DNA of 61,724 nucleotides from CAZOKZ01 sp964580585 (GCA_964580585.1 CAZOKZ010000021.1:1-61724); one strand, 5' to 3'. Positions 42,372 through 51,583 are shown, numbered from the stretch's first letter. Program-made: numbers and translations. Notes: generated from the sequence alone by a model not told the origin.

Positions 42372-43081
42372 CACTCCACGCTTTCTGCCGGTTTGCGGAC
42401 TTCGTTCGTGTCGATTGCCTGAATCCCACCGTCGCGAATATGCGCCACGCGGTTGGCAATGCCAGCGATGGCACTGTTGTGCGTGATCAGCACAATAGTC
42501 TTACCGAGTTGCTTTTGCAGATCGACGAGCAGCCCAAGAATCTGGCGGCTGGTCACCAAGTCGAGCGCTCCGGTTGGCTCGTCGCACAGCATCAATGTTG
42601 GATTTTTCGCCAGCGCTCGCGCGATGGCGACGCGCTGTTGCTGCCCGCCGCTCAATTGCGATGGAAAGTGATTGGCTCGATCCTCCAGATGAACCAGTCG
42701 CAACGCCTCCATCGGGTCCATGGGGTCGTCGGCAATTTCCACCGCAACCTCCACGTTCTCGAACGCCGTCAGTGTCGGCACCAGGTTGTAGAATTGAAAA
42801 ATAAATCCGACTTGCTCGCGGCGGAACAGCGTCATTTCACGTTCGTTCATCGTGGCAAGATCATTGTCGCGAAACTGAACGCGCCCCTCGGTGGCGCGAT
42901 CCATTCCGCCAATCAAGTTCAGCAAGGTGCTTTTTCCCGAACCGCTTGGGCCGACGATGACCAGGAATTCGCCCTCGAAAATATCCAGTGTCGCTTCGCG
43001 TAAAGCCGCCACCTTGACCTCGCCCATCTGGTAGATGCGGCTGGCCGATTCGACGCGCAAGATTGTGCGCTGTTGCTCCAT
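42368..43081 (-). CDS. LolD/MacB-type ABC ATPase
   Basis: A 237-residue ATPase: Walker A GPSGSGKST, Q-loop FIFQFYNLVPTLTAFENVEV (the mechanotransmission-family hallmark), signature LSGGQQQRVAIARALAKNP, Walker B LMLCDEPTGALD, H-loop ITHN. First gene of the five-gene exporter operon. ATG at 43081 has GAGGG 5 nt upstream; the frame runs open to 43201 without supporting signals. Confidence 0.94.
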   Translation of the reverse strand: MEQQRTILRVESASRIYQMGEVKVAALREATLDIFEGEFLVIVGPSGSGKSTLLNLIGGMDRATEGRVQFRDNDLATMNEREMTLFRREQVGFIFQFYNLVPTLTAFENVEVAVEIADDPMDPMEALRLVHLEDRANHFPSQLSGGQQQRVAIARALAKNPTLMLCDEPTGALDLVTSRQILGLLVDLQKQLGKTIVLITHNSAIAGIANRVAHIRDGGIQAIDTNEVRKPAESVEW

Positions 43082-43567
43082 ACGATCCCTCGTCACGCAG
43101 CAAAAATTGACGGAATGGGGGAGGATGGACAATCGAAATCCTGGATCGAGCCTTCGGGCGGGCGCATCTTGAGTTTGTACCCGAAACGAAGGGAAACCCA
43201 AACCGCAAAGGCACCCGCCTGCGCCAAGGCTATGGCGGACAAGCTGGGAGACACAAAGAAAACACGAAGGACCTTTTTACCAGCCACCAAGTTTCTCGCT
43301 CTTTAATGGCGAGCGAGCGAAAAAAAGCCATGAAAAAAAAGTTTTCAACTTTTCAGGAAGCTTTAGTTGATAATAAGTGAATACATTTTTCTTCGTGTTC
43401 CTTTGTGAACTTCGTGGCTTTGTGGTGAATCTTTTAATCTTTGGCAACAAAGTTGAGATTTACCTCCTTCGACCTGCAGTGCCTTCCTGATTGATTCCGC
43501 GTTGGGTGATGCGTTTATTGAGCACGTTCATGGGCGTTGCCATGCGCCATTCGATAAAGACCCCTCA
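43082..43567. repeat. Repeat-rich spacer between exporter operon and polX
   Basis: About 490 nt with no gene. CACAAAGAAAACACGAAG (43252-43269) recurs inverted as CTTCGTGTTCCTTTGTG (43391-43407) and again as CTTCGTGGCTTTGTG (43410-43424). Just before, CGCCTGCGCCAAGGCTATG plus GGCGGACAAGC (43216-43245) resembles a segment at 54613-54639. An imperfect hairpin CTCGCT/AGCGAG lies at 43294-43316 followed by A-rich sequence. Divergent promoters must be here but none is clear. Confidence 0.65.
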
Positions 43568-45319
43568 ATGTCAGGACGCCTTGCCGTGCCCACCAAGTCT
43601 CAATTACTGGCTCAGCTCCAGCATTTCGCCACATTGCTCGAGCTTGACGGCGCCAATACCTTCAAGGTTGGCGCGTACACGAAAGCCATTCGCGCTTTGG
43701 CCGCCGAGGATCCCGACCTCGATATGCACGTTCGTACCGGGTCGTTGACAACTATCGAAGGCGTTGGCACTGGCATTGCCGAGAAAATCACCGAATTCTG
43801 GAACACGGGGCGGATTGAGGAACACGACGTTTTGGCCGCGAAATATCCCCCGGGCGTCATTGAGATGACTACGATTCCGGGTTTCGGTGCCAAAAAAACC
43901 CGGGCGGTGTACGATCAACTGAGCGTCGCGAGCATTGGCGAACTCGAAAACGCCTGCCGCAACGGGCGCGTGGCCGACCTGAAGGGCTTTGGCAAAAAAA
44001 CCGCTGAAAAAATCCTGCAAGGCATCGAGCAACTGCGCCGCCACCAGGGGCGATTCCGCATCGACACCGCTTACAACGCCGCGATGCCGATCCTCGAAGC
44101 CCTGCGAGCGCTGCCCGCCGCCGAACGAGTCGAAGTAGGCGGCAGTTTACGCCGTTGGCGTGAAACGGCCAAGGACATCGACTTCATTTGCGCCACCAAC
44201 GACGCCGACGCCGTGATGGATTTTTTCGTCGAGATGGATGAAGTCGATCAAGTGATCGGCAAAGGTGGCACGAAGGCCAGCGTGTTGCTCGAATCCGGCA
44301 TCCAGGCCGATTTGCGTTGTGTAACGCCCGAGGAGTTCCCCTTCACGCTTCAGCATTTCACCGGCTCGAAGGAGCACAACACGGTGCTGCGCGCACGGGC
44401 CCGCGCCATGGGCATGAAAAGCAACGAATACGGTCTTTACCGCGAAAGCGAGGAAGAGTCGCTGCCCGCCGAAACCGAAGAGGACATCTATCGCTGGCTC
44501 GGATTGCAATACATCCCGCCGGAATTGCGCGAAGACATGGGCGAAATCACCGTCGCGGAAAAAGACGAATTGCCCGTATTGGTCGAAGCCAACGATTTGC
44601 GCGGCCTGCCTCACATGCACACCACATACAGCGATGGCCGCCCATCGCTCGAAGATTACGCGCGGTGGGCGCACGCAAACGGGATGGAATGGATGGGCAT
44701 TGCCGACCATAGCCAGACGGCGGCGTACGCCGGTGGCATGAAGCCCGACCGTGTGCGTGTGCAATGGGCGGAAATCAACCGCATCAATAAGGAATGGCGC
44801 GACCGGGGGGTGCGGCTGCTGCGCGGCGTCGAGTCCGATATTCTGGGCAATGGCAGGCTCGATTACGAGGACGATTTGCTCGAACAATTCGAGTTCATCG
44901 TCGCGTCGATTCATAGCCAGTTCAACCTGTCGGAAGAAGTACAAACCGAGCGCATGATTCGCGCGGTGGAAAACCCGTACACGACGATTCTCGGCCACAT
45001 GACCGGGCGGCTGTTGCTTAAACGCGAGGGCTATTCCGTGCGCCAGAAAGACGTCATTAACCGATGCGCGGCGCTCGGAGTGATCATTGAAATCAACGCC
45101 AATCCGTTGCGGCTCGACCTCGATTGGCGGCTCGTGCATTACGCGCTGGACCAGGGATGCTACCTGTGCCTGAGCCCCGACGCGCACGATTTGAAAATGC
45201 TCGAAGACACGCGCTATGGCCTTGGCATCGCCCGCAAAGGTTGGGTCTCGAAAGACCGGCTCGCGAATTGCTGGACCGCAGAAGAATTTATCGCGTTTGC
45301 GCGCAAACGACGGGGATGA
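43568..45319 (+). CDS. polX: Family X DNA polymerase with PHP domain
   Basis: A ~583-residue bacterial PolX for base-excision or gap-filling repair. N-terminal HhH segments (IEGVGTGIAEKI, IPGFGAKKTRAVYDQL, LKGFGKKTAEKIL), nucleotidyltransferase palm with GGSLRRWRETAKDIDFI (metal-binding Asp pair), and C-terminal PHP exonuclease domain with LPHMHTTYSDG, GIADHSQ, LRGVESDIL, VASIHSQF, ILGHMTGR and LSPDAHD. The ATG at 43568 precedes VPTKSQLLAQLQ; the frame is open from 43502 but without family similarity. Weak ribosome site. Followed by nth, another repair gene. Confidence 0.95.
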   Translation: MSGRLAVPTKSQLLAQLQHFATLLELDGANTFKVGAYTKAIRALAAEDPDLDMHVRTGSLTTIEGVGTGIAEKITEFWNTGRIEEHDVLAAKYPPGVIEMTTIPGFGAKKTRAVYDQLSVASIGELENACRNGRVADLKGFGKKTAEKILQGIEQLRRHQGRFRIDTAYNAAMPILEALRALPAAERVEVGGSLRRWRETAKDIDFICATNDADAVMDFFVEMDEVDQVIGKGGTKASVLLESGIQADLRCVTPEEFPFTLQHFTGSKEHNTVLRARARAMGMKSNEYGLYRESEEESLPAETEEDIYRWLGLQYIPPELREDMGEITVAEKDELPVLVEANDLRGLPHMHTTYSDGRPSLEDYARWAHANGMEWMGIADHSQTAAYAGGMKPDRVRVQWAEINRINKEWRDRGVRLLRGVESDILGNGRLDYEDDLLEQFEFIVASIHSQFNLSEEVQTERMIRAVENPYTTILGHMTGRLLLKREGYSVRQKDVINRCAALGVIIEINANPLRLDLDWRLVHYALDQGCYLCLSPDAHDLKMLEDTRYGLGIARKGWVSKDRLANCWTAEEFIAFARKRRG

Positions 45320-45433
45320 TCTAAGAACAAAAGCTACAAAAAACAACAAACGATGCGCCATCGAGTACATGCAACGTTACCCCAAAAACTAAAAACTGTA
45401 CACTGAAAACTGTGAACTAAAACCGAGGTTTCC

Positions 45434-46180
45434 ATGCCCAAAACGCCCAAACTCAACTACGCCGATTACCACACGTCCAGCCCCGTTTGGGACCGGGTGG
45501 ACGACGGTCTGAAACTGCGCATTGGCAAGTTGCGCAAAAACGCCAAACTCTCGGAAGCCGCGCTGAAAATAGCGGACGAACTCGCTGTCGAATTTCCCGA
45601 CGCCGGGTGTGCGCTGCACCACGAAACCCCGTTGCAATTGCTCGTCGCCACGATTCTGTCCGCGCAATGCACTGATGAACGCGTGAATAAAGTCACGCCT
45701 GCGCTCTTCAAAAAATATCCGACCGCACTCGATTTTGCCAACGCGCCCGAAGGCGAACTGGAGAAAGACATTCACTCGACCGGTTTCTACAACGCGAAGG
45801 CCAAAGCCGTTCGCGCCACTTGTGCCGATATCCATGAGCGTTTTGACGGCGAAGTGCCCGAAGCGATGGAGGATCTGCTGACGTTGCATGGCGTGGCGCG
45901 TAAAACGGCGAACGTGGTTCGCACCAATTGTTTTGCCTATCCGGGCTTGACGGTCGATACGCATTTCAAGCGCATCACCAATTTACTTGGCCTGACGAAA
46001 AATGCCGACCCGGAAAAAATCGAAGCCGACATTGCGAACCTGTTGCCGCCAGAGCGTTGGGCGCATTTTTGCCATTCGATTATTTTGCACGGACGTAAAA
46101 CATGCAAAGCGCGCAAGCCCGCCTGCGGCGCGTGCCGCCTGGCGACCCTTTGCCCGAGTGCTTTTAAGTTCGCGAAGTGA
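45434..46180 (+). CDS. nth: Endonuclease III (DNA glycosylase/AP lyase)
   Basis: A 248-residue enzyme removing oxidised pyrimidines. HhH LLTLHGVARKTANVV with catalytic Lys (LPGVGRKTAN in most members; here His-Gly-Val-Ala), catalytic Asp in VDTHFKRI, substrate-loop ILSAQCTDERVN, and C-terminal [4Fe-4S] ligands CKARKPACGACRLATLC (Cys-X6-Cys-X2-Cys-X5-Cys). An N-terminal extension of ~40 charged residues is longer than usual. GAGG 5 nt before ATG. The preceding spacer has a low-complexity AAAACT-rich stretch (45388-45420). Confidence 0.95.
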   Translation: MPKTPKLNYADYHTSSPVWDRVDDGLKLRIGKLRKNAKLSEAALKIADELAVEFPDAGCALHHETPLQLLVATILSAQCTDERVNKVTPALFKKYPTALDFANAPEGELEKDIHSTGFYNAKAKAVRATCADIHERFDGEVPEAMEDLLTLHGVARKTANVVRTNCFAYPGLTVDTHFKRITNLLGLTKNADPEKIEADIANLLPPERWAHFCHSIILHGRKTCKARKPACGACRLATLCPSAFKFAK

Positions 46181-46183
46181 ATT

Positions 46184-48277
46184 CTCCGTCCCCAAAGGTT
46201 GATGATGAAGTTTCCCGACCCCGCACAACTCGACTGGATATTTTTCGATTTCGACGGTACGCTTTGGGATCATCCCGCAGCGTTGCGTGCCTCGTTGCGC
46301 CAGTTGTGTGCCGAAATGGGATTTGAATACGAACCATTTCTCGATAGTTTTCGCAAGCAGGGAAGCGAATTGTGGGATGCGGTAGTTCGAGGCGAGATTG
46401 ATATTCCCACGATGCGTTTGCGACGGATCGAAAACGTTTTGCGTGCGATGGGGACGGAGACCGATCCGGAACGTGTGCGAGAATTGAGCGAGCGGTATCT
46501 CTTTATTTACCGCCATTATCGCGGCGAATATGAAGCAACAGCCGAAGTAATGCGTGCTGCGGCCCAACGGGCAAGATTGGCGATTTTGACCAATGCGCCT
46601 TCCGATACGCAGTCCGTTAAGATTGGTTTACTCGACGAAGCGGAACGGCTCGATTTTGTTTTAACCACGGATCGTGCGAAGTGCGTGAAGACCGATCCCG
46701 ATTTTTATGTCATTGCGGAACAAATGGCGGGTTCTCCGTCCCCCGACCGTGTTTTGTACGTGGGCGATTCATGGCGTGACGATATCGCCCCGGCTCAACC
46801 GCGCGGTTGGTGGTGTGTATGGATCAATGAAAACAACGAGCCGATGCCCGAGCCCCTGGAACGCGTTTATGTCATTCGCCACATCGGTGAATTGCTGCCA
46901 TTGCTCACGGGGACGGAGTCAGTTGCGTTGGAGGGACGGAGTTACGATCCGCGGGAAGCCGCCAAATAAGAACCCAAAGCAACACTCCCAGCGCGGTCAA
47001 AAATAATCCCACGCGATAACTTTCCGGTTGGTATTCCAACAATGCCTGGCCGTCATGAAACGCGGATTCTGGAATACGCACATGCACTGCGCCGAGCCAC
47101 TGCGCTTTTTCGCCATCGATTTGCCAACCCGGCGCATAGCCCATGGATAAAATCGCATCGCCTGCGACTCCGTCCCCCGCGATGATTTCGACGCGATTGG
47201 GATTCGTTACGTCGGTTTTTAGAACCGGGAAATCGTCGTTCCAATGCGGCGCCGTTCCGTAATCGATCAACTTGTCGTGCCGCCTGCCAAGGGGATTCTC
47301 CCCGAGGTGAAAAGGCCCTTCTAACTGCGAAAAATCGATGCCTTGTGCTTGTGCGGCCCAGAACGCGGCGCCTTTGCAAGTGGGGACGGAGACGATTTTG
47401 CGAATCGACCGCGATTCATTGGGGACGGGAGGGAAAGCCGTTTCGTCGATTGGTAAATCGGTGAAGATTTGTCCGATTCCAAGCAGTGCGAGAAATTGAT
47501 CATCCGGTTGATAGGAACGTAAATGACGATTGAAACGAAAAAGGAAATCTTTGGTGCGCACCGTTGGCGCAAGGCCCTCTTCGTAGCCTTCGACCGAGGG
47601 GATTTGCAAGACGACGTTGTTGTTTTCCTGTAAACGCATCCATCGTTGCCAAATGCCGTTGCCCCCCATTTCCTTGGCGAGCGCTTGTTTCGCTGAAGCT
47701 TGCCGTTCGGCGACGATAAAGTCGTCGTCGCGGATTGTTAGTCGGAATAATCGCCCATCCAAACTGGCTCCGTCCCTCAGATTCCGATCGTCGGCCCATT
47801 CCAGCTGAAGCTGCGGGGTGCTCTCGGTAAAATGAAACTTTTCATGACGCGAGGGCAGATAAAGCGCCAGCCATGTTGAAATAGGCAGCAAAATCCACAG
47901 GGAGATAAGTACCGCTCGTTGTTGCGAGAAGCATTTTTGCGACCAGAGCATAATTGCGTGTGTTCCGAATCCTGCTAACGTCACCCACATCAGTGTCGCC
48001 AGAATAGCAATGCGGGCAGGGACGCGAAATCCGCGTGCAGGCGGAACCAGGAAAGTGAAAATTTCTTCCAACGATAAGTAGGCAATACCACGCGTCTCCT
48101 CTTCAGCGACGGTGTGAACGCCTTCAAAGTATTTTTGCGGTGCGAGCGCTGGCATGGGGAATTCCGTGAAATTGCCATGCAATATACGCCCGATACTCAT
48201 ATTGCCCCCCATCGCTAGCAATAAAGGCAAGACTATACTGGCAGCGAAAAACAACGCCAGTCGTCGTCTCCGTCCCC
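46184..48277. repeat. Cluster of dispersed decamer GGGGACGGAG / CTCCGTCCCC
   Basis: Exact copies start at 46184, 46450, 46734, 46909, 47168, 47382 and 48268, alternating in orientation, with near copies at 46932, 47421, 47768 and 49258. Other exact copies in the window: 19885, 21196, 22507, 36755, 40652. They fall in coding and non-coding DNA and encode different residues in different frames (GTE, SPSP, GDG, VSVP, RGRR), so the signal is in the DNA. Confidence 0.8.
46202..46969 (+). CDS. HAD-superfamily phosphatase (YjjG-like)
   Basis: About 255 residues. Motif I FFDFDGTLWD, cap domain of helices, motif II LAILTNAP, motif III Lys in CVKTDPDFYV, motif IV VGDSWRDDIAPA. Substrate unknown; nucleotidase-like by similarity to YjjG. 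Start at either of two adjacent ATGs (46202/46205). Its last 65 nt overlap, tail to tail, the 3' end of the large membrane gene on the other strand, and the overlap itself contains two GGGACGGAG motifs. Confidence 0.9.
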   Translation: MMKFPDPAQLDWIFFDFDGTLWDHPAALRASLRQLCAEMGFEYEPFLDSFRKQGSELWDAVVRGEIDIPTMRLRRIENVLRAMGTETDPERVRELSERYLFIYRHYRGEYEATAEVMRAAAQRARLAILTNAPSDTQSVKIGLLDEAERLDFVLTTDRAKCVKTDPDFYVIAEQMAGSPSPDRVLYVGDSWRDDIAPAQPRGWWCVWINENNEPMPEPLERVYVIRHIGELLPLLTGTESVALEGRSYDPREAAK

Positions 48278-49271
48278 GTATCAAGCTAACCATCCCTGTT
48301 GCTGCCAGGAGCAAGATTGTCCAACCCACGTACAGACCGTATTCGTTATAGGCTCGACGGTCAGGATACCCGGTTTCAAAATTCCCAAAACCCTGGGGAA
48401 AAATATATGTTTTCAAAAGATCCGGCGGCATGCTGAAGCTGAGAGCATACGCCGGGTCCGTGTTCTGGAATTGACGATACGAAAGTTTGCTCAGTTCCAA
48501 TGCTGGAAGCAACTGGACTGCGACCAGAAGACCGGTTAGAAGTCCCGCGCCAACGAATCCAACCAGGCATCGCCAGAACGTTGCATATTTGCGTCCCCGC
48601 GCCCGCGTTATGCCGATTGCCGCAATTAAAACACCCGCCATCAAATGCGTGTAAAACGCCGCCTGGGGATGACCGACGAGAAATTGCATCGCGCCAAGCG
48701 CCGCGTATGCCAGTACGAAACCGCGCGTCTTGATTTGCTCGCGCGCAAACAGCAGCGCCGTTCCCAGCATCCATGGCATCCAAGCCACCGTGCCCGTTTG
48801 GTTGATGTGTTCTTGCGCCCCCCAAAACCATGCCGTACACGGAAATGCCAGACCGGCCACGACAGCGCCAAGCCCGCCCGTGCACCAACATTTACGCATC
48901 CACCACCAAGTACCCACACCGCAAAGAACGCCGTGGAACAAAACATACAGATTCAGCGCGCCGATCAGGGGGCTCTTCCAGAAAAACAAATAATCGAGTG
49001 GATAAAACACCGCGTGTTGCATCGTTGCGGCCATGGGAGAACCCATGAAGACGTATGGGTTCCACAACGTCATGGCACCTGCATCGCGCAGCACTTGCAG
49101 ACGGAATTCCTTCAATGGCCAGAACAAATTGGCGAAATCGCCACCGCTATGCATCCTGTCAGAGTGAAGAAGCGGCTCGTAAAACAACACGATTCCGACA
49201 GCGACCACCAGCACTTCAAAAAATAAAATCCATCGGGTGAGTTGCTTGGGTCGGTCCGGGGACGGCGTCAT
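46905..49271 (-). CDS. YfhO-like large polytopic membrane protein
   Basis: A 788-residue protein with about a dozen hydrophobic helices and a soluble C-terminal region. The first external loop HSGGDFANLFWPLKEFR and WNPYVFMGSPMAATMQHAVFYPLDY match the YfhO-type GT-C-like family thought to transfer sugars to teichoic-acid-like or surface glycans. Residues ~480-740 are periplasmic, with VEIIAGDGVAGDAILSMGYAPGWQIDGE, a block shared by YfhO C-termini, before a final helix. Start MTPSPDRPKQL at 49271 is plausible but the ribosome site is weak. Many decamer motifs fall inside it. Confidence 0.85.
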   Translation of the reverse strand: MTPSPDRPKQLTRWILFFEVLVVAVGIVLFYEPLLHSDRMHSGGDFANLFWPLKEFRLQVLRDAGAMTLWNPYVFMGSPMAATMQHAVFYPLDYLFFWKSPLIGALNLYVLFHGVLCGVGTWWWMRKCWCTGGLGAVVAGLAFPCTAWFWGAQEHINQTGTVAWMPWMLGTALLFAREQIKTRGFVLAYAALGAMQFLVGHPQAAFYTHLMAGVLIAAIGITRARGRKYATFWRCLVGFVGAGLLTGLLVAVQLLPALELSKLSYRQFQNTDPAYALSFSMPPDLLKTYIFPQGFGNFETGYPDRRAYNEYGLYVGWTILLLAATGMVSLIRGRRRRLALFFAASIVLPLLLAMGGNMSIGRILHGNFTEFPMPALAPQKYFEGVHTVAEEETRGIAYLSLEEIFTFLVPPARGFRVPARIAILATLMWVTLAGFGTHAIMLWSQKCFSQQRAVLISLWILLPISTWLALYLPSRHEKFHFTESTPQLQLEWADDRNLRDGASLDGRLFRLTIRDDDFIVAERQASAKQALAKEMGGNGIWQRWMRLQENNNVVLQIPSVEGYEEGLAPTVRTKDFLFRFNRHLRSYQPDDQFLALLGIGQIFTDLPIDETAFPPVPNESRSIRKIVSVPTCKGAAFWAAQAQGIDFSQLEGPFHLGENPLGRRHDKLIDYGTAPHWNDDFPVLKTDVTNPNRVEIIAGDGVAGDAILSMGYAPGWQIDGEKAQWLGAVHVRIPESAFHDGQALLEYQPESYRVGLFLTALGVLLWVLIWRLPADRNSVPPTQLTPSP

Positions 49272-49301
49272 GGTGGCTCGCTTGTGGTGCGAAATCGTTT
49301 G

Positions 49302-49853
49302 TCAGACGCGGTAAACAATCGCGCGAGCCACTTGATCGGCTTTCGCATCGCCCACCAACCGGGCGGCAACCGCCAGCGCGAAATCGATCGCCGTGCCAAC
49401 ACCGCGACTCGTGATGACGTTACCGTCTTGAACGACGGGCTGGGACAATACCGTGGCTCCCGCATCTGTCAATTTACCTTCGACCGAAGGAAAGCATGCC
49501 GCGCGTTTTCCACCAAGCAATCCCGCCGCTGCCAGCACCGTCGGCGCCGCGCAAATCGCCGCCACCAGCAAGCCTTGCGAAACTTGCAAGCGCAGCCGGT
49601 CGTGCAGGCCGGGGATGTCGTTCAGATGAGGCGTACCCGGTCCGCCGGGAAGCACAATCGCATCGAAATGTTTGGCGATTACCGTGGAAATTTCCACATC
49701 GGCTTTCACGACGATTTCGTGCGAGCCGCACGCTTGCGTTTTTCCCGCGCCCGCCGTTGTTACCTCAACACCCGAACGGCGCAGCAAATCGATCACCGTA
49801 ATCGCTTCGGTTTCTTCAAATCCATCCACCAGGGGCACCAGTGCGGTTGGCAT
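49302..49853 (-). CDS. DJ-1/PfpI superfamily protein (YajL-like)
   Basis: A 183-residue protein with the DJ-1 nucleophile elbow AAICAAPTVLAAAGLL (Cys ~100), acidic partner Glu in LVDGFEETEAI (residues ~8-18), VLPGGPGTPHL and TSRGVGTAIDFALAV. These features match YajL/DJ-1-type glyoxalase or chaperone-like proteins. It starts 36 nt after the stop of the small membrane protein and ends 30 nt before the YfhO-like start, so the three may be cotranscribed. Confidence 0.93.
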   Translation of the reverse strand: MPTALVPLVDGFEETEAITVIDLLRRSGVEVTTAGAGKTQACGSHEIVVKADVEISTVIAKHFDAIVLPGGPGTPHLNDIPGLHDRLRLQVSQGLLVAAICAAPTVLAAAGLLGGKRAACFPSVEGKLTDAGATVLSQPVVQDGNVITSRGVGTAIDFALAVAARLVGDAKADQVARAIVYRV

Positions 49854-49888
49854 AAGTCACGGTCTCCTTCGGTTGGAAAAATTTCCGA

Positions 49889-50128
49889 CTAAAAAAACGG
49901 GTAAACCACTTCGGCTGGCGGCACATATCGTTCCGGTTTTTCCATTGGCTTGGCTGCTGCCGCGTGGGGTGTGCGTGGTTGACGCGCCAGAATCCACGTC
50001 TCGCGGAAACCGCCCAGCACACACACGAACAACAACACTCCCGCGACCAGGTAAATGAGGGCACGGCCTGTGTCGCCGAACAAATTGGTAATCCCGCTGA
50101 TAAGGCTGCGTATCATGGAGCTGATCAA
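49889..50128 (-). CDS. Small single-helix membrane protein of unknown function
   Basis: 79 residues, one hydrophobic segment (ALIYLVAGVLLFVCVLGGF, ~24-42) and a Pro/Ala-rich cytosolic tail ending EKPERYVPPAEVVYPFF. No family recognised. TTG at 50128 has AGGGGA 7 nt upstream; ATG at 50116 is the alternative. Plausible as a gene by spacing with the DJ-1 gene and by membrane-protein composition. Confidence 0.55.
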   Translation of the reverse strand: MISSMIRSLISGITNLFGDTGRALIYLVAGVLLFVCVLGGFRETWILARQPRTPHAAAAKPMEKPERYVPPAEVVYPFF

Positions 50129-50314
50129 AAGGCAGTCCCCTTTCTTTCCTTAAACCATGGAATCTTAATGGCACCTACCCTCCACGGGGTCCAAGACAAT
50201 TTCGCGTTGAACCAAAATTCTCCATCCAGGCTTCATTCTCGAAACGGGCTTGCCATCTCCTCCGTTTCACCGCTCGAATGCCGCACCTCGACGCCCCAGG
50301 TCACGCCTCCGCTC

Positions 50315-51475
50315 ATGACTTCCCCCAACCAACCCGTCATCGTCGATTGGTCCGTTGTCTCGCCGATTGGGCACGGGCGCGTTGCGTTCACCGATGCCTT
50401 TCGCGCCGGTCGGGGAGCCATTTCGCCGTGCGAGTTCGAGGGCATTGGCCCCCTGCCTGTCGGTGCCATCACCAACATCGCCGACCGCCCGGGCGAAGAT
50501 CGCGCGATTACACTGCTCGATCCGTGCTTCGATCAACTCGCCCCTGCGCTTGAAACCCTCGATAGCCTCATCCCACCCGACCGTCGGGGCGTTTGCGCCG
50601 CCACCAGCAAAGGCGCATTGATGCTCTACCTGCAAAATCCGTCGGACGTCGCTCGGCACTGGATGCGCCTTGGGGCAAATGACCCGGCGCTTCATCTGGC
50701 GCGGCGATGGAACGCCAGCGGACCAGCCCAGGCCTACGTCGGAGCTTGCGCTACCGGGCTGATGAACATTCTTCAAGCAGCCCAAGCCATCGAAGACAGC
50801 TGGTGCGACGTGGCAATCGCCGGTAGCAGCGAAGCCACACTGCACTCGCTTTATCTGGGGAGTTTTCTGAACCTTAAGGCTCTCGCCCGAACGGGATCCT
50901 ATCCCTTCGACGCCCGACACCACGGCTTTGTTGCGGGCGAGGGAGCCGCGTTGTTCCTTTTGGCGCGGCGCGACGTGGCCGAACGCGCCGGATTGAGCCC
51001 GATTGCGTGCCTTGCCGGGTCCGCGCTCGGAGCCGACGCCTACCATCCCGTCGGGATCGATACTTCCGGGGGCAACATTGCGCGCGTCGGACGGCTGGCG
51101 CTCGAACGAGCCGGGTGGAAGCCTGAAACCATTGACCTTGTCAGCGCCCATGGCACGGCTACCGTGGCAAACGACACCGCCGAGAGCGCGGCGTTGCGCC
51201 AACTTTTCCCCCAATGCCCGCCCGTTCATGGGATCAAAGGCGCCACCGGTCACCTGATGGGAGCGGCAGGCGCTGTCGAGTTGGCCGCCTGCCTCGCCGC
51301 CATCGAGGGCCAGTTCGTTCCCGCCACCGTTGGATTTGAAACCCCCGCTCCCGAATGTGGGGGAATAACCGTGCTTCGCGAATCGCGCCTGGCAACCGTA
51401 CGCCGCGTGCTCAAATGGTCGTTCGGCTTTGGTGGGCACCTCGTCGCCGCGGCGGTGGAGAAAATCGACCCCTGA
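50315..51475 (+). CDS. Beta-ketoacyl-[ACP] synthase-like protein (KAS I/II family)
   Basis: A 386-residue thiolase-fold condensing enzyme. Catalytic triad visible: Cys145 in YVGACATGLMN, His279 in SAHGTATVANDTAES, His313 in GIKGATGHLMGAAGAVE, plus the C-terminal FGFGGHLVAA glycine loop. N-terminal homology starts at VIVDWSVVSPIGHG, so ATG 50315 is chosen though no ribosome site is visible. It is shorter than FabF (~410) and the N-terminal CAATSKG region differs from the common GxxxGG. It stands alone, with no ACP or ketoreductase nearby, suggesting a specialised aryl-polyene or polyketide-like role rather than the main fatty-acid enzyme. Confidence 0.88.
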   Translation: MTSPNQPVIVDWSVVSPIGHGRVAFTDAFRAGRGAISPCEFEGIGPLPVGAITNIADRPGEDRAITLLDPCFDQLAPALETLDSLIPPDRRGVCAATSKGALMLYLQNPSDVARHWMRLGANDPALHLARRWNASGPAQAYVGACATGLMNILQAAQAIEDSWCDVAIAGSSEATLHSLYLGSFLNLKALARTGSYPFDARHHGFVAGEGAALFLLARRDVAERAGLSPIACLAGSALGADAYHPVGIDTSGGNIARVGRLALERAGWKPETIDLVSAHGTATVANDTAESAALRQLFPQCPPVHGIKGATGHLMGAAGAVELAACLAAIEGQFVPATVGFETPAPECGGITVLRESRLATVRRVLKWSFGFGGHLVAAAVEKIDP

Positions 51476-51583
51476 ACAAATCTGGTCCGCTTTTTGTCTA
51501 TATACTCAGTAGTCTTGACGCCCCCGGTTGCCAGCGAGCCAATAAAGCCGTGTGGAAAATCGGGAACTCTAAGAGGACGAACA

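Noticed and set aside
49964..50314. N-terminal extension of the ketoacyl synthase frame
   Set aside because: Family similarity begins at VIVDWSVVSPIG; upstream codons overlap the small membrane gene and have no signal.
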